A DNA stretch of 64,000 nucleotides from Spongilla lacustris (Eukaryota; Porifera; Demospongiae; Spongillida; Spongillidae). Of the stretch, positions 24,186 to 35,564 are shown piece after piece (the stretch's first letter is position 1; each line of letters opens with the position of its first letter). The DNA lies in the NCBI GenBank assembly GCA_949361645.1, contig OX442433.1, positions 6,710,029 through 6,774,028 of the forward strand, given 5' to 3'. The notes under the pieces were generated by a model. The model was given only the letters and a program-made list of their open reading frames with translations. It had not been told where the DNA came from and did no database searches. A program made the position numbers and the translations under genes.

Positions 24186-24552
24186 TAATTATTATATATT
24201 ATCATTCAGTATCTTTAGGGCATTACTTTCGGAGCTACTGCTAGTGGCGTTTACAGTGTCCATTTCATTTCAACTCTTTACCCTTTGAATCATCACAAAT
24301 GCACGCTACTACCTATACTGAGTCATTCAGAAAATCATATCCATCTCAACTGTAAACTACACACTGGTGTCAGGCTGACTGCTGTTCCGGGAAAGGAAAA
24401 GTGGAATTTTTTTTAACAGCCACATGTGTTAACTGAACATTCAGGACTAATAATTTGAAATCACTGTTTTCAACTTGTGACACAATAATACTCTTAGCAC
24501 TAAAATGCATGCAAACATATTGTATTAACAAATGCACAATTCATCTGTATGG

Positions 24553-27293
24553 CTATACTAACTGTTCATTTATCCAGTTCAAGATTTCAAAAAAATCTTT
24601 AAGGGCTCCATGAGTGATGAGGCTTTCAGGGTCTAAGGGACCTTGTACTTTCTTCTTCACTGCATCATCAAGAGAGGGGTACATCATATAGAGTGAAAGA
24701 GTCTCTTCGGTGGAGAGCCCAACAGCTTGACCAAATGCACATTCCCACAAGATATTGTTCAGCTGTAAATTACACCGGAGAATGAATAGTACAGTTTCCT
24801 AATTAAATTGGGAAAGTCTCTACAAAGTGGCCCCAGCCCATTGACTCAAACGGATGGGGCCATTTTGTACAGACTGCCTTTGATTTATATGAAGTTTAAA
24901 AAATCTGACTGCCCTATGGAGGTACACAAGAAACCAAATTTAATTGCATTCAATGCTGTTAGCCATTTACATTTACATTCTATAAACCTTAACCGAAATT
25001 ATCCAGGGCAACTAAAAACAGAGCATCGTAATAAAAAATCAGTGCTCTGTGATAAGCTGTCAGATTTTCACTGAATGTGTAAGAATATATTCATAGTGCA
25101 GATTGCATCTACCAGGAAAAAAAAAAAGGTTGTGGTCGCATGATGGAATACATGTAGTGTCCAGCAAAATTCAACATTGTGCATGCAATGTCAATCATAA
25201 TACAATATTCTATAATGATAAAATTTAGAATCCACAAGGCTGGTTTGCAATGTTGCTGAGCACTATCCCAATTAATTAATAACAATCTCAGCTGTAGTGT
25301 GGGATTTAATACATGGATTAAAAAAAATGTGGTCAGAATAGCACCAGTGTCAAAACCTATGCATTCAGTCTGGCTCTCATAAAGTAAGCTGTTTTCCATT
25401 TGAATGCAAGGGCATTGGCCAATTGCATTAGGACTTCTAGTACAGGTATACTTACATTAATCTGGGAATCCAAAATGTCCTCTAAAGAAAATGATTAAAA
25501 CACATTCACAATAGAACTCATCACTACGTTATAAGGCACTGAATTTTTAATTAGTCGTACATTTCTATTACACTGTAATAAGATTGATTTCTGGGAAATG
25601 GCAAAACATTTTGTAGGTCCTGGCCTTTTCTCAGTCCCTTCCTCATACCTATTTTTATCAGACTACAATTATATGTAATATTGGTGAGGCACATTTTAAC
25701 TCCTGTTAGGGTACTCTGCTTCATGCATCAAGTGCCACATACTTCATTATCAAACAGAAACACAACAAACCTCCAGTTCCCAATGGCTGTCTTTACTTCT
25801 CTGTAATGAAATTTGTTCTCCTTGGTTGTGGCTCCATCCTTTTACATCATATTCAAAGACTTCAGAAATGGTTACCAGGTGTACCCCATCAAGGATGTAA
25901 CTGTCCCTTGTCTTATGTCGAATGAAATCGATTAACCACTCATCAGTGAGAGGGGTGAGGCTAAGTTCATTAGTCATGATTAGATTACACGTATCCACCA
26001 TCATTTGAGCAGTTTTGAAACAAAGGTCTCCCTCATGTACAATTTCTTGTTCAGAAATGCTCAACCTGTAGTCATGTTTCCTTTAAAAAAAAAGTGAACC
26101 ATAAGTAGTGTTTATAATACTAGCACACATTACACACATCTGTATTGGGATAAAATCAAGACTTGCAATCCGTTTTTCATTCCTGATAACTCTAATAATC
26201 TTCAGATTTCCATCTTCCACCATGACACGAACATCAACTTTAGATCCAAAGATTGAGGACTTTAAATCATATGTTTCAATTCGATGTTTGTTTGCATGAA
26301 AAGTGTTTTCCAATTCCTTAGATATTGTTTCAATCTGGATGGGTTCAATGCTAAAAAAAGTTGAATTTCACAACTGAAGAAAATTAAATATTTTCTGGTA
26401 TTACCTTGGATGGAATGATCCATATCTCTGTTTGTGGTTACATGTAGATTCAAAGAAATTTACCACCTCATTTAAACTGAGTCGTGTACATGTATCAAGT
26501 ATCTCAGGGGGCAGCTTACTCCACAACCTCTTCCCAAACCTGATTAGTGTAAATCTCTTTATAGTGTGCAAATATATACATGTAGTCTTTCACCTTGCTT
26601 CCAGTTTCCCTGCATTATCTCCTGAAATCAGACGTATGTATTCATGGAGTGCCTCTGCTATTGCTGTGTATTCAGTAGAACTGCTGTAGTAAGTAAGATC
26701 AGGTAATCTTTATTTCTTCTGGCAAATTTTACTATAGCTGATAAATAATTACACATGGGGAAATAGCACCCAACAAACCTGAAAGATTTCTTCAGTAATT
26801 CATATCTGTGATCAGCTGTGTGTTCATCTATCTTTTGTTCAATACTCAGGAAATGAAAAGGTGAAGACGTATTGGTATCAGAGTCATCTTGGTGGTCTTC
26901 AGCTTCCTGCAGGTAATTATTCAGGTACCAGTAATAACTGATCAATGTATATAATTATTCCAATAACAAGACATCAGTATACAAAGGTTTTAGATGTAGA
27001 CACCAATTGAGTATCAAGTAAGCAATTGCAAGCAACCTTGGGATTATGGCACTCATACAATGATGAATTTTCTAATTTAGCAAAATACAGGACTATAATA
27101 TATGCATCATATGATTACTAACTTTTTTTCTCATCCGATGCCTATGTACATGCCGGCAAAACTGGCAAAACATCCAACTAAGTCAGGACCATTATCATCT
27201 AAACTGAACAAAAAGCGAACACCTGCAGTGGCTGAACTATCAATTGTATAGGGCAGATAGGAGGAATTCAGTGACGTAGCCAGGAATTGCATG

Positions 27294-27332
<39 letters not shown>

Positions 27333-28188
27333 GGGGGTCAGTTTCCGGCAGGATGGGTGAGTGCATTGGGAGAGGGTGTTGCAGGGCCTTCCCGCTCCAG
27401 CTAAGGGGTATGGGGGAGCACTGTAAGCTCCCCCATCGGAGATCCAGAAGCTTTGCAAGTTGTGCATTATAAAGTCTATTTATTATTATTAGTCTGGGTT
27501 TGTTTGTGGGAACGAGTATGCATTTGCCTAGTGTAACTCATGTTACATACATTTGAGTCTGGGTACAAGACTTGTATTGAGCTCTACAAGTACATGTATA
27601 TAATTATCTTGCCATCTCGGCAATAACAAAATCATGATTCTGCCAAATAAGTAGCTGGTTAAACTGCATTAATTATTGCAGTACCTTATCACTATAACAG
27701 AGGTAATACGAAGACTCTTTAACTGCGTGGCTCAATAGACGGCCGCTATAGACCTGAAACTCAAAACAAGACATCTCATTTTGTACATCTTTGCCTTCTG
27801 AGTAGAGGAACATCCATATTGGCGCCAGGGAGAAAGAAACTTGCTGTGTATGCGCACACGCACATATAATCGTAGCGCGTGTATTCACAAAACATCTCTT
27901 ACACTGCTACAGTATTCAAACAGACGCTGCAGCTTCCTCTCTACTGCACGGAACCGCTCTGGACTACTCGCTTTAACTATTAGCTGAAGGCAGTGAAGTG
28001 GATGATAATATTTCTATTAAGGCAGTACGTATATAAGAACTCACTTTTCGCGGTTTCGCATCACAGCGCGGTATAATTTTCACAGCACCGTCTTGTCCTG
28101 CAATCAGGCTAAGGTTCCGCCCCCCTTTACCGATCACAATTCCGACGTCAGGAACACTGTCCGGTATAAGTACGGTATAGTCACTCAT
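24553..28188 (-). CDS. KH-TTM RNA-binding protein, paralog P3 (intact)
   Basis: Nine exons give one uninterrupted 489-aa frame: 28188-28045, 27983-27903, 27843-27685, 26906-26779, 26683-26594, 26539-26405, 26350-26138, 26080-25771 and 24762-24553. Residues about 8-75 form a KH domain with VGIVIGKGGRNL and a closing helix (PERFRAVERKLQRLFEYC). There is no CCCH finger. Residues 129-171 are an acidic/serine linker. From about 197 the Cet1-like motifs run in order: KLEARFGK, DVRVMVEDGNLKIIRV, EKRIASLDF, HDYRLSIS, RHKTRDSY (R371, K373, R375, S377, Y378), HLVTISEV and HWELELNN (E418, E420). R-x-K-x-R-x-S-Y and K-R-I-x-x-L are the hallmark triphosphatase tunnel strands. The first metal-binding Glu is Lys, so activity is uncertain. 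It is divergent from, and head to head with, P4. Confidence 0.8.
27270..27335. repeat. Poly-G run with possible DNA-transposon terminus
   Basis: CAGTGACGTAGCCAGGAA, a sequence like many DNA-transposon ends, precedes a G-run of about 40 bases at 27295-27331. No matching right terminus was identified. It lies in the P3 intron between exons 27843-27685 and 26906-26779. Confidence 0.4.
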
Positions 28189-28305
28189 TATAGCAGCCCT
28201 GTAGTCGTTTGTTCCCGATTCCAATATTTCATTCGATATTTAAAGTCTTACATGTAATTAACACAGTCACGTGAATTTGGCTGACACGGGACTAATACAT
28301 GTAAC
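28189..28305. promoter_or_regulatory. Head-to-head promoter region of P3 and P4
   Basis: Only 117 bp separate the P3 ATG (28188, minus) from the plus-strand ATG at 28306. The segment, with a CACGTG E-box-like site at 28268-28273, is conserved at 47640-47790, where it again lies between a P3 relic and P5. Conservation of a short intergenic segment between divergent genes suggests a shared bidirectional promoter. Confidence 0.5.
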
Positions 28306-30496
28306 ATGGGAGTTTTCAACTTTCGGACAGGAAGCAACGAGAGGTGGTATGCTCTTATATGTGGAATAATTGTACATATATGTGTGCGCATGCGTAAAAG
28401 ATTAACATTCGATTATTGGACAGAACAGTACCTCCTAGTGCTACACGCTCTGGCGAGAAATTGTGAATATGGAGAACTTCGAGATGAATTAATTCGCGAC
28501 AGAATAGTAATAGGAATTCTAGATAAAGCACTCTCCAAACGACTACAGATGGACCCCGAGTTAACGTTGGAGAAAGCTGCACGGATGGTGCGTCAATCAG
28601 AATCTGTCGGGGAACAACAGCGGGTTCTCAAAGGACAGAAGGACAGTGAACTGGACGTTAATTGGATGACTTCAAAGAGCAAGGCGGCACAGCAACGGAA
28701 TCCATCTTCATCCTGTACCAGGTGTGGAAATCAACATGAACCAGGGAAATGTCCAGCTCAGAAAGTGACTTGCTTTCGTTGTCACAAAAGAGGACACTTC
28801 AAATCACAATGTTTCTCACAGGGGACTTCACAGAAGGTAGCAGATAAAGAGATAGACAGTGTCAAAGGAGAGGCTGTTGAGACGGTATTCCTTGGTCCAG
28901 TTGGAGAAGGAGAGAGTTCTTGGATGGCAGAAATTTCTGTATGTGTACAGTATCTACCCTTCAAGATAGACACTGGTGCTGATGTCACAGCTATATCTGA
29001 AGAAGGTTACAAGAGGATAAAAGGGAAAGGAGGAAAGCTGGTTAAGCCTTCAAAACTACTGCGAGGTCCATCAAACCAACCACTACCAGTAGTTGGTGAG
29101 TTCATTGGGTCCCTCGCATACGAAGGGAGGTAGGAGAAACACCAGATTTTTGTTGTAAAGGGTTTGAAGAATAATTTGCTAGGGCTTCCTGCTATTAGAT
29201 CGATGGGTCTTGTTGTCAGAGTGAATGAGGTTACTAGCAGTTACAAGGACAAGATCCTGGTACAATACCCTGCTCTCTTTAGAGGCCTAGGAACTCTGGG
29301 AGAACCCTATGAGATCAAACTGAAAAGGAACTCCAAGCCAGTCTCCCTGTTTGCTCCCAGGCGGGTACCCATCCCTCTTCGTAAGCAGGTGCAAACTGAG
29401 TTGGACCAAATGGAAGCTCTTGGTGTCATTTCCAAAGTAGATATCCCTACTCCTTGGTGTGCTGGGATGGTAGTGGCTCAGAAACCTAATGGAGCTATCC
29501 GCATCTGCGTTGATCTCAAGCCATTGAATGAGTGCGTTCTAAGGGAGGTTTATCCACTTCTTAGTGTGAATGAGATTCTCGCCCAGCTATCCGGATCGAA
29601 AGTCTTTAGTAAGCTTGATGCTAATAGTGGCTTTTGGCAAATACCTCTTGCTCCATCATCTCGTTTGCTGACTACTTTTGTCACCCCATTTGGGCGCTAT
29701 CATTTCAATAAGCTTCCCTTTGGTATCTCCAGTGCCCCAGAACTCTTCCAAAAGAGAATGAGTAATGTTCTGAGTGGTGTAAAAGGATCTTTGTGCCTAA
29801 TAGATGATGTACTGGTATTTGGCAAGACTCAGGGAGAACATGACCAGAGACTGGCTGATGCCCTCAAGAGAATTCAGTCAGCCGGAGTAACACTGAATAA
29901 GGACAAATGTGTTTTCAGCACAAGTACGTTGACCTTTCTGGGCCATGTTCTAGATAAAGATGGAATCAGTGCAGATCCTGAAAAAACATCTGCTATAAGA
30001 ATGATGGACCAGCCAAACAACGTTTCAGAGTTGAGGAGGTTTATGGGAATGTTGAACCAAATGGGAAAGTTTTCCCCAAACCTCGCATCGATCACACAGC
30101 CGCTGAGAGAGCTTTTGAGTACAAAGTCAACATGGACATGGGGCCCAGCTCAGGATGAAGCCTTCAAGATGGCAAAGGCAGAACTCACTAAACCTACTAT
30201 CCTTTCCTTGTATGATCCTGGAGCGGAGACCAAACTGTCATCTGATGCTTCCTCTTACGGGCTTGGAGCAGTCCTTCTTCAATTGCACCAAGGTGGGTGG
30301 AAACCAGTTGTGCATGCTTCTCGTTCATTGACTGAGACCGAAAGACGCTATGCTCAGATAGAAAAGGAAGCATTGGCTATAACATGGGCTTGCGAGAAAT
30401 TTTCTGAATATATTTTGGGCAAACAGATATTGATAGAGACAGACCCCAAGACCTCTAATCATTCGCTTTACCTCATGAAACTGCCATCGGGTTCCT

Positions 30497-30546
<50 letters not shown>

Positions 30547-30638
30547 AGTCTTTCGCCCCTATACTCAAGTTTGACAATCGATTTGCACGTCAGAATCGCT
30601 ACGAGCTTCTACCAGAGTTTCCTCTGGCTTCACCCTAC

Positions 30639-30669
<31 letters not shown>

Positions 30670-31128
30670 ACAGGCACGCTCTCACTCGAATCCCTTCACA
30701 AGTGAATAGGATCGGTCGACGATGGGCACCCGTGAGGGGCTCTCGCCTCGTGCCGGCAAGCCGGCGCTTCACTTTCATTGCGCCACAGGGCTTTTCGTCT
30801 CACCCAAAGACTCGCGCGCATGTTGCACTCAAGCCGCTGATAGGGATACTGGAGCCCTGATAAATTATTGCAAATTTGGCTGGCCGGTGAAAACTAAGCT
30901 TCCACCTAACCTGAAGTCTTACTGGACGGTGAGAGGAAGGCTGACACTGCATGATGATCTCCTACTGTATGGAAGCCGTATTGTGATTCCTCAAGATTTG
31001 CGACAAGAGACAATGCAGAAAATTCACCAGGGACACCAGGGGATCCTTAATGTCGACTTCGGGTGGAATCAGCAGTGTGGTGGCCTGGGGTTTCAAATGA
31101 AGTTGAAGATTTTGTCAAGCAGTGTTAC
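28306..31128 (+). mobile_element. Gypsy/Ty3 retrotransposon fragment
   Basis: The first 50 bp still match the P4/P5 5' exon; the element starts near 28358. Gag C-terminal region and a zinc knuckle (CTRCGNQH, then CFRCHKRGHFKSQC) precede an aspartic protease (KIDTGADVTA). A single in-frame TAG at 29131 separates it from reverse transcriptase and RNase H (29164-30440; KLDANSGFWQ, LIDDVLVFG, SSDASSYGLGAV). An integrase-like zinc-binding stretch near 30950-31050 then breaks down. No LTRs were found and gag is 5' truncated, so it is a dead partial copy. It replaces P4 exons between the 5' exon and the intron that resumes at about 31129. Confidence 0.85.
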
Positions 31129-31356
31129 ACGTGATTGGTGCAGAGAGCTGGTAAGGTATGTTCAGCTAAAGTGATGCAGTGTAATGATATCTTTGCTCAT
31201 CAGTGTACATGTAGTAGCCTATGTATCCATACTTTACTGATTTGCAAGAATTTTTATATAGCATTAAGACACAGCAGCAATAAAATTAAGACTGAACTAC
31301 TGACGAGTCCAGTGGAACCAACAAATCAATTTAATTAGCCATGCTAGACTTATTAA

Positions 31357-32305
31357 CACCGGGTCCGTGAAAATTGAATACTTTTTTTGTCGAACCCAAC
31401 TTTCTAAAAATTAGTCGGAAGGCCCCCAATTGTCTGGAAACGCATATTTTAGATAGTTTAACTGTCGCCTAGACATTTGGCGTTGTTGTCTGCCTTATAT
31501 CTATAATGGACACGGACCTGTATGCTTTCAAAGTGACGCGGTTTTATGTTTTTCGGTCACGAAGCGTTGCGGAGGACACTTTTTTCCTAGGCAGTTAAGA
31601 GCCGATATGGATACGCTTTCAAACGTCATTTGGTACTGCTAGGAGGCCACAATAGATATCGTGTTGGCAGTTAGCTTCATTCTTGCACAAAACTCACAAA
31701 CAGTTGTTTACCTCGTTCGAGGACTTACGTAAATCATTGTAGTTGATAATGTCTGGGTACGAGAAATCAATAACCGGACGGGAACGAGGGCAGATTGGCT
31801 CACGTGCTGCATATTTATAGCAACTTGTAACGTAAATAGCAACTTCATAATGATGTAAGTATGTAACTGAGACCACATGATGACAAATATCGCTTACGTG
31901 ATGGTCAAATATTAGGTGTTGGGGCCTGTGCACGACCAATATTTGGGTCCGGAGTCGAGATCCAAAGAAGTTTAAGTGTCTGTTTTGACGCTAGCATGAT
32001 GAGTTACTGCCAGAATTGTTTTAAGCGCTACCTATCCGATCCAGATGAGCTTGTCTATACTGTTTTTAAACTCAGAAACCTTCTCAGAAAAAAGTGTCCC
32101 GTTTCCGGTAACGGTCTTGCCCTCTCGACTTTAGACAAACGTAGGTCCTCAGCGGAAGTAGTTGCAAGGCTGGCAGTAGCTCCAAACATCATACCGAGAG
32201 TTGTACTCTAGGTAAATCGATACTTGGGGGCAATTGGAACGCTTCCGACTGCTTTTTCAAAACTGTGAGTTCGACAAAATAGGCCAAAAAAGTATACGGA
32301 CCCGG
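31357..32305. mobile_element. TTAA-flanked non-autonomous element (949 bp)
   Basis: TTAA flanks both ends (31353-31356, 32306-32309). The ends are inverted: CACCGGGTCCGT on the left, ACGGACCCGG on the right, with further inverted matches inside (GTCGGAAG near 31414 and CTTCCGAC near 32242). P5 and P6 lack the insertion at this intron position and retain a single TTAA. TTAA targets are typical of piggyBac and Kolobok elements. No transposase is seen. Confidence 0.75.
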
Positions 32306-34063
32306 TTAAAAATATTATGATTTGGCCCAGGGCGAGAATTAAATCAAAATTGTACATTCCTATGTAGGCTTGGAGAGAAGAACTGGCATAGTTTGCCATA
32401 CGATTATATTTCTGAAGTCATGAAACTACATGAGAATTCATTTATAATCAGTTCTAATACCACCACAAGGTTAGTCATGTGCTTATGTCATGTGACAATC
32501 ACATATATATTTACAAGGTTGGTTATGTGCATGTCCTTGTTTAGGCTTTAGTCATGTGTTGTAACTTACCTAGCTTAATCACTTTGTTGTCAAGGATGGA
32601 TGCTGGTATAAACAATGACCAGTTGGTGGAGGGGCTGAAAAAGGAGCTGAAGAGCAGGTATGATGTTTATCGCACTGTTGAGACCTGCTATATCTACCTT
32701 GAAGAAGGAAAAGCTGATCAGGACAAAAGAAAAGTAAATGTTCAGATTATGTTTAATGATGGCACTGCAGAAATCCTAGAAATTATAAATGGACAGAGAG
32801 TAGCAATATTTGACATCCTTTGCTTGCATGCAGAGGTACTTTCTTTTGGTAATATAGTATTAATTTTGACATACACCCAGGCAACATGACTTTAGGCTCG
32901 AGCTATGGCTGAAGTAGAAAATGTGCAAAGACAATCCTTTTTTGAGAACTTTCAAGTTGAGATCTTTCAAGATATGGTAAGAGGAGTTGAAGAGCTGACC
33001 AAAATTAATAATTGGATGGTTCAGTGCATACGACACAAAACAATGACCTCCTATATCCTGGAGGATACTTATATGGTCACTGTATCTCTTGTTGAAGAGT
33101 CAACGTTTGATGTAAAGCATGAAACCTGCAAACTGGCAAGTACTAAAAGACAATGGGAAATAGAGATACCTTTAAAATTGTATGGCTATTATAGTATTCT
33201 GCTAGGAATTTGGCACTATTGAAACTAATTGGTTGAGGCATCCAACCAACTTTGTTCCATTATCAGTTTGCACTTTTTGTTTTTTGTTTTTGTGTATGGG
33301 ACAGTTTTCTAGCAAATGATCTCCCTTCTTTGGTTGTGCAATATATTCTCCACAAAATGATTATATACATTGAAATTCTGACTGTCCAGATGTCATGGAG
33401 CTACAAGGCACTTAATTTTTAATTGCCCCTATGCGAGCATTATACTCTTCTTTTGCTTCTTATAAGTTTCAGTGGAATAAGCAAAATAAAAGTAAACAGA
33501 TATAATGTATATAATTATATTATAAAATTATATAATATAGAATTTGTCACTTCATCAGAAATTTGAATTATTTTATCAAGCATGCTGCACAATCATATGA
33601 AACTTGGGGTTACTTCCATGTGGTAATGACCCTCCTTTTTCAAGTTGTATAAAAAAAAAAAATTGAAATTCAGATTACTAAGACACAGTCTTTAACCCGC
33701 AATATATTTGTATTTGTTGCTTGTGATAGAAAGTTGATGTAAGGTTCATAACACTTTCCAAGACAACAGGACAAGAAATTGAACAGTATGCTTACCACGG
33801 CTATAAAACTGATGTATTAAAAACTCTGTCCTTCATGTGTAGTTGGTCAGATTTTCAGTGTGTAAAGGATTGCAGTGTAAAAGGCAATCATCATTTTCTC
33901 AGAAACTGTCATATATACTATTGCACATGTATATAATTATATGGGATGCAAAATTTACCCTTCTGGATTCTTTTACATTTTATCACTATAAAAACATTAC
34001 GTTGAACAAAACAGTACATGTATGTCTTCAACCTTTTCCTTCACACACTTGTTTCCACATCAT

Positions 34064-34611
34064 CTCTCGATGTGGAAAACTATTTTGGCGCTCTAATTGT
34101 TTTCTACGCCATGTGTGCAAAGATCGTTAACCCAACAGGTTAGAATTCCACATATCTCAGCATACAAGTGTTGAAAACGCGTCAAATTTGGGGTGTAGAC
34201 AGAGAAGTCCTTTACCTATTGATCAGTTCTGTTCATTTTAAAAATATCATCTGTTATGGAGATACAGTTGAACAAACTATGTACGCTCAATTCGCGCCAA
34301 TGATACCTCCCCATACATTTGGGCGGGGCGCGATTTGCCCAAGGAAACTTAATAAATTCCTTGATTTGCCCAAATCGAATCGAGTGAGAAAATGTGCGCT
34401 TAGTTTGATCAATTGTATTTCCATAATGGATGACATGAAGATTAACCAACAGAACAAACCAATAGGTAAATGACTACTCTATCTACATCTGACGCATTTT
34501 CAACACTCACGCGTGGAGAAATGTGGAATTCTGAACCATTGGGTTAGCGATCTTTGCACTAACGGTGTAGAAAATGATTAGAGCACCAAAATAGTTTTCC
34601 ACATCGAGAGA
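34064..34611. mobile_element. Fold-back element (about 548 bp) in last intron of P4
   Basis: The arm CTCTCGATGTGGAAAACTAT at the left is complemented at the right end, and pairing continues through GCGCTCTAAT and into the centre (AATTCGCGCCAATGATA...). The orthologous element is at 60760-61326 in P6, so insertion predates the P4/P6 duplication. The palindrome centre is shared with 40501-41326. Confidence 0.85.
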
Positions 34612-35564
34612 AGGTTGTATCGTTACGAAGATATACTGTTCAAGGAAGTTGAAATGTCTACCAAAGATGCACTGTATCCCTACATGCATGGAGCATCCAC
34701 TTGCTAATGGCAGTGCAATTAAAGATGCTCTTCCAACTGAAATTTGTGAGAATGACTTGAGAAATATGTTTTTAAAAACAAACACAATTAATGGTTTGTC
34801 AGACTACTTAGCACAATCCTTTTTTAAAAAAGATAAAAGTTTTATTTTGTTGCTGCATTTGGAAATTCTCAATTTTGTATGTGCATTGGATCTTTTGTCC
34901 TTGCATGATTTGACCATACAGTGGCTTTATGGGCTGCCAGAATGGCGCACAATCTTCCTTGCCACAAATTTATGCCTCGGAGGTTCACGTGTAACATATT
35001 GACACTTTACATAATTAAGATGAATTGTATTAATGCAATGAAGATTTATTAGAATTGATAAATGGAATAGAAAAGATCAGCAGTTGTGTGTATTTGTTGT
35101 TTTGCCAGGGGGTATGGTATATGCCACTGCCTTGATAAAACCCTGCTATGTATGGCGCTGAACCACTTGTCTCTTTCAGGTGAAAATGCTTGCTATCTCA
35201 TCCAGTTGGAATGGTGTAGGGAAATTAGATTTAATTGCTGGTTGCAATGTGTACCGTAAGTAATTCTATCGCTTGGTCTATGTAGTTTCCCCGCATTTCA
35301 AAATGCATTTGCCACTCTCCAATATTCTTCTCCAAAGGCTTTCACAAACTATAACCTGATTGTCAAACCATTATCTGCTCTCAGTGTAAATGACCTTTGC
35401 TAACGATGATGAATATAGCACAGTACACGCTTTCCTGCTCAACATGTCACCATTCCCATGCAAGTACAATGCAATAATGTACACCTGTGCTTATATGGGC
35501 TTATACATGTGCACATCTACACATACATCCCATTCAACAACACCACATTAGTAGTAGGCTAACT

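Larger units (their letters stand above)
31129..34840 (+). pseudogene. KH/TTM family paralog P4 (pseudogene)
   Basis: Exons recognisable by alignment to P6 are 32368-32469 (LGEKNWHSLP...), 32595-32835 (MDAGINNDQLVEGLKKELKS...), 32881-33165 (HDFRLEL...IRHKTMTSYILEDTYMVTV) and remains of the last exon near 34640-34840. Lesions: a 4-base insertion at the donor end of the second, an in-frame TAG at 32915-32917, the donor after 33165 changed from GT to AT, and the start of the last exon removed beside a fold-back element. The 5' exons are replaced by the Gypsy fragment and no CCCH exon exists. Four independent breaks make a pseudogene call firm. Confidence 0.85.

Noticed and set aside
31996..32211. 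71-codon frame as a possible transposase remnant
   Set aside because: It lies inside the TTAA element but shows no transposase motif and is too short.
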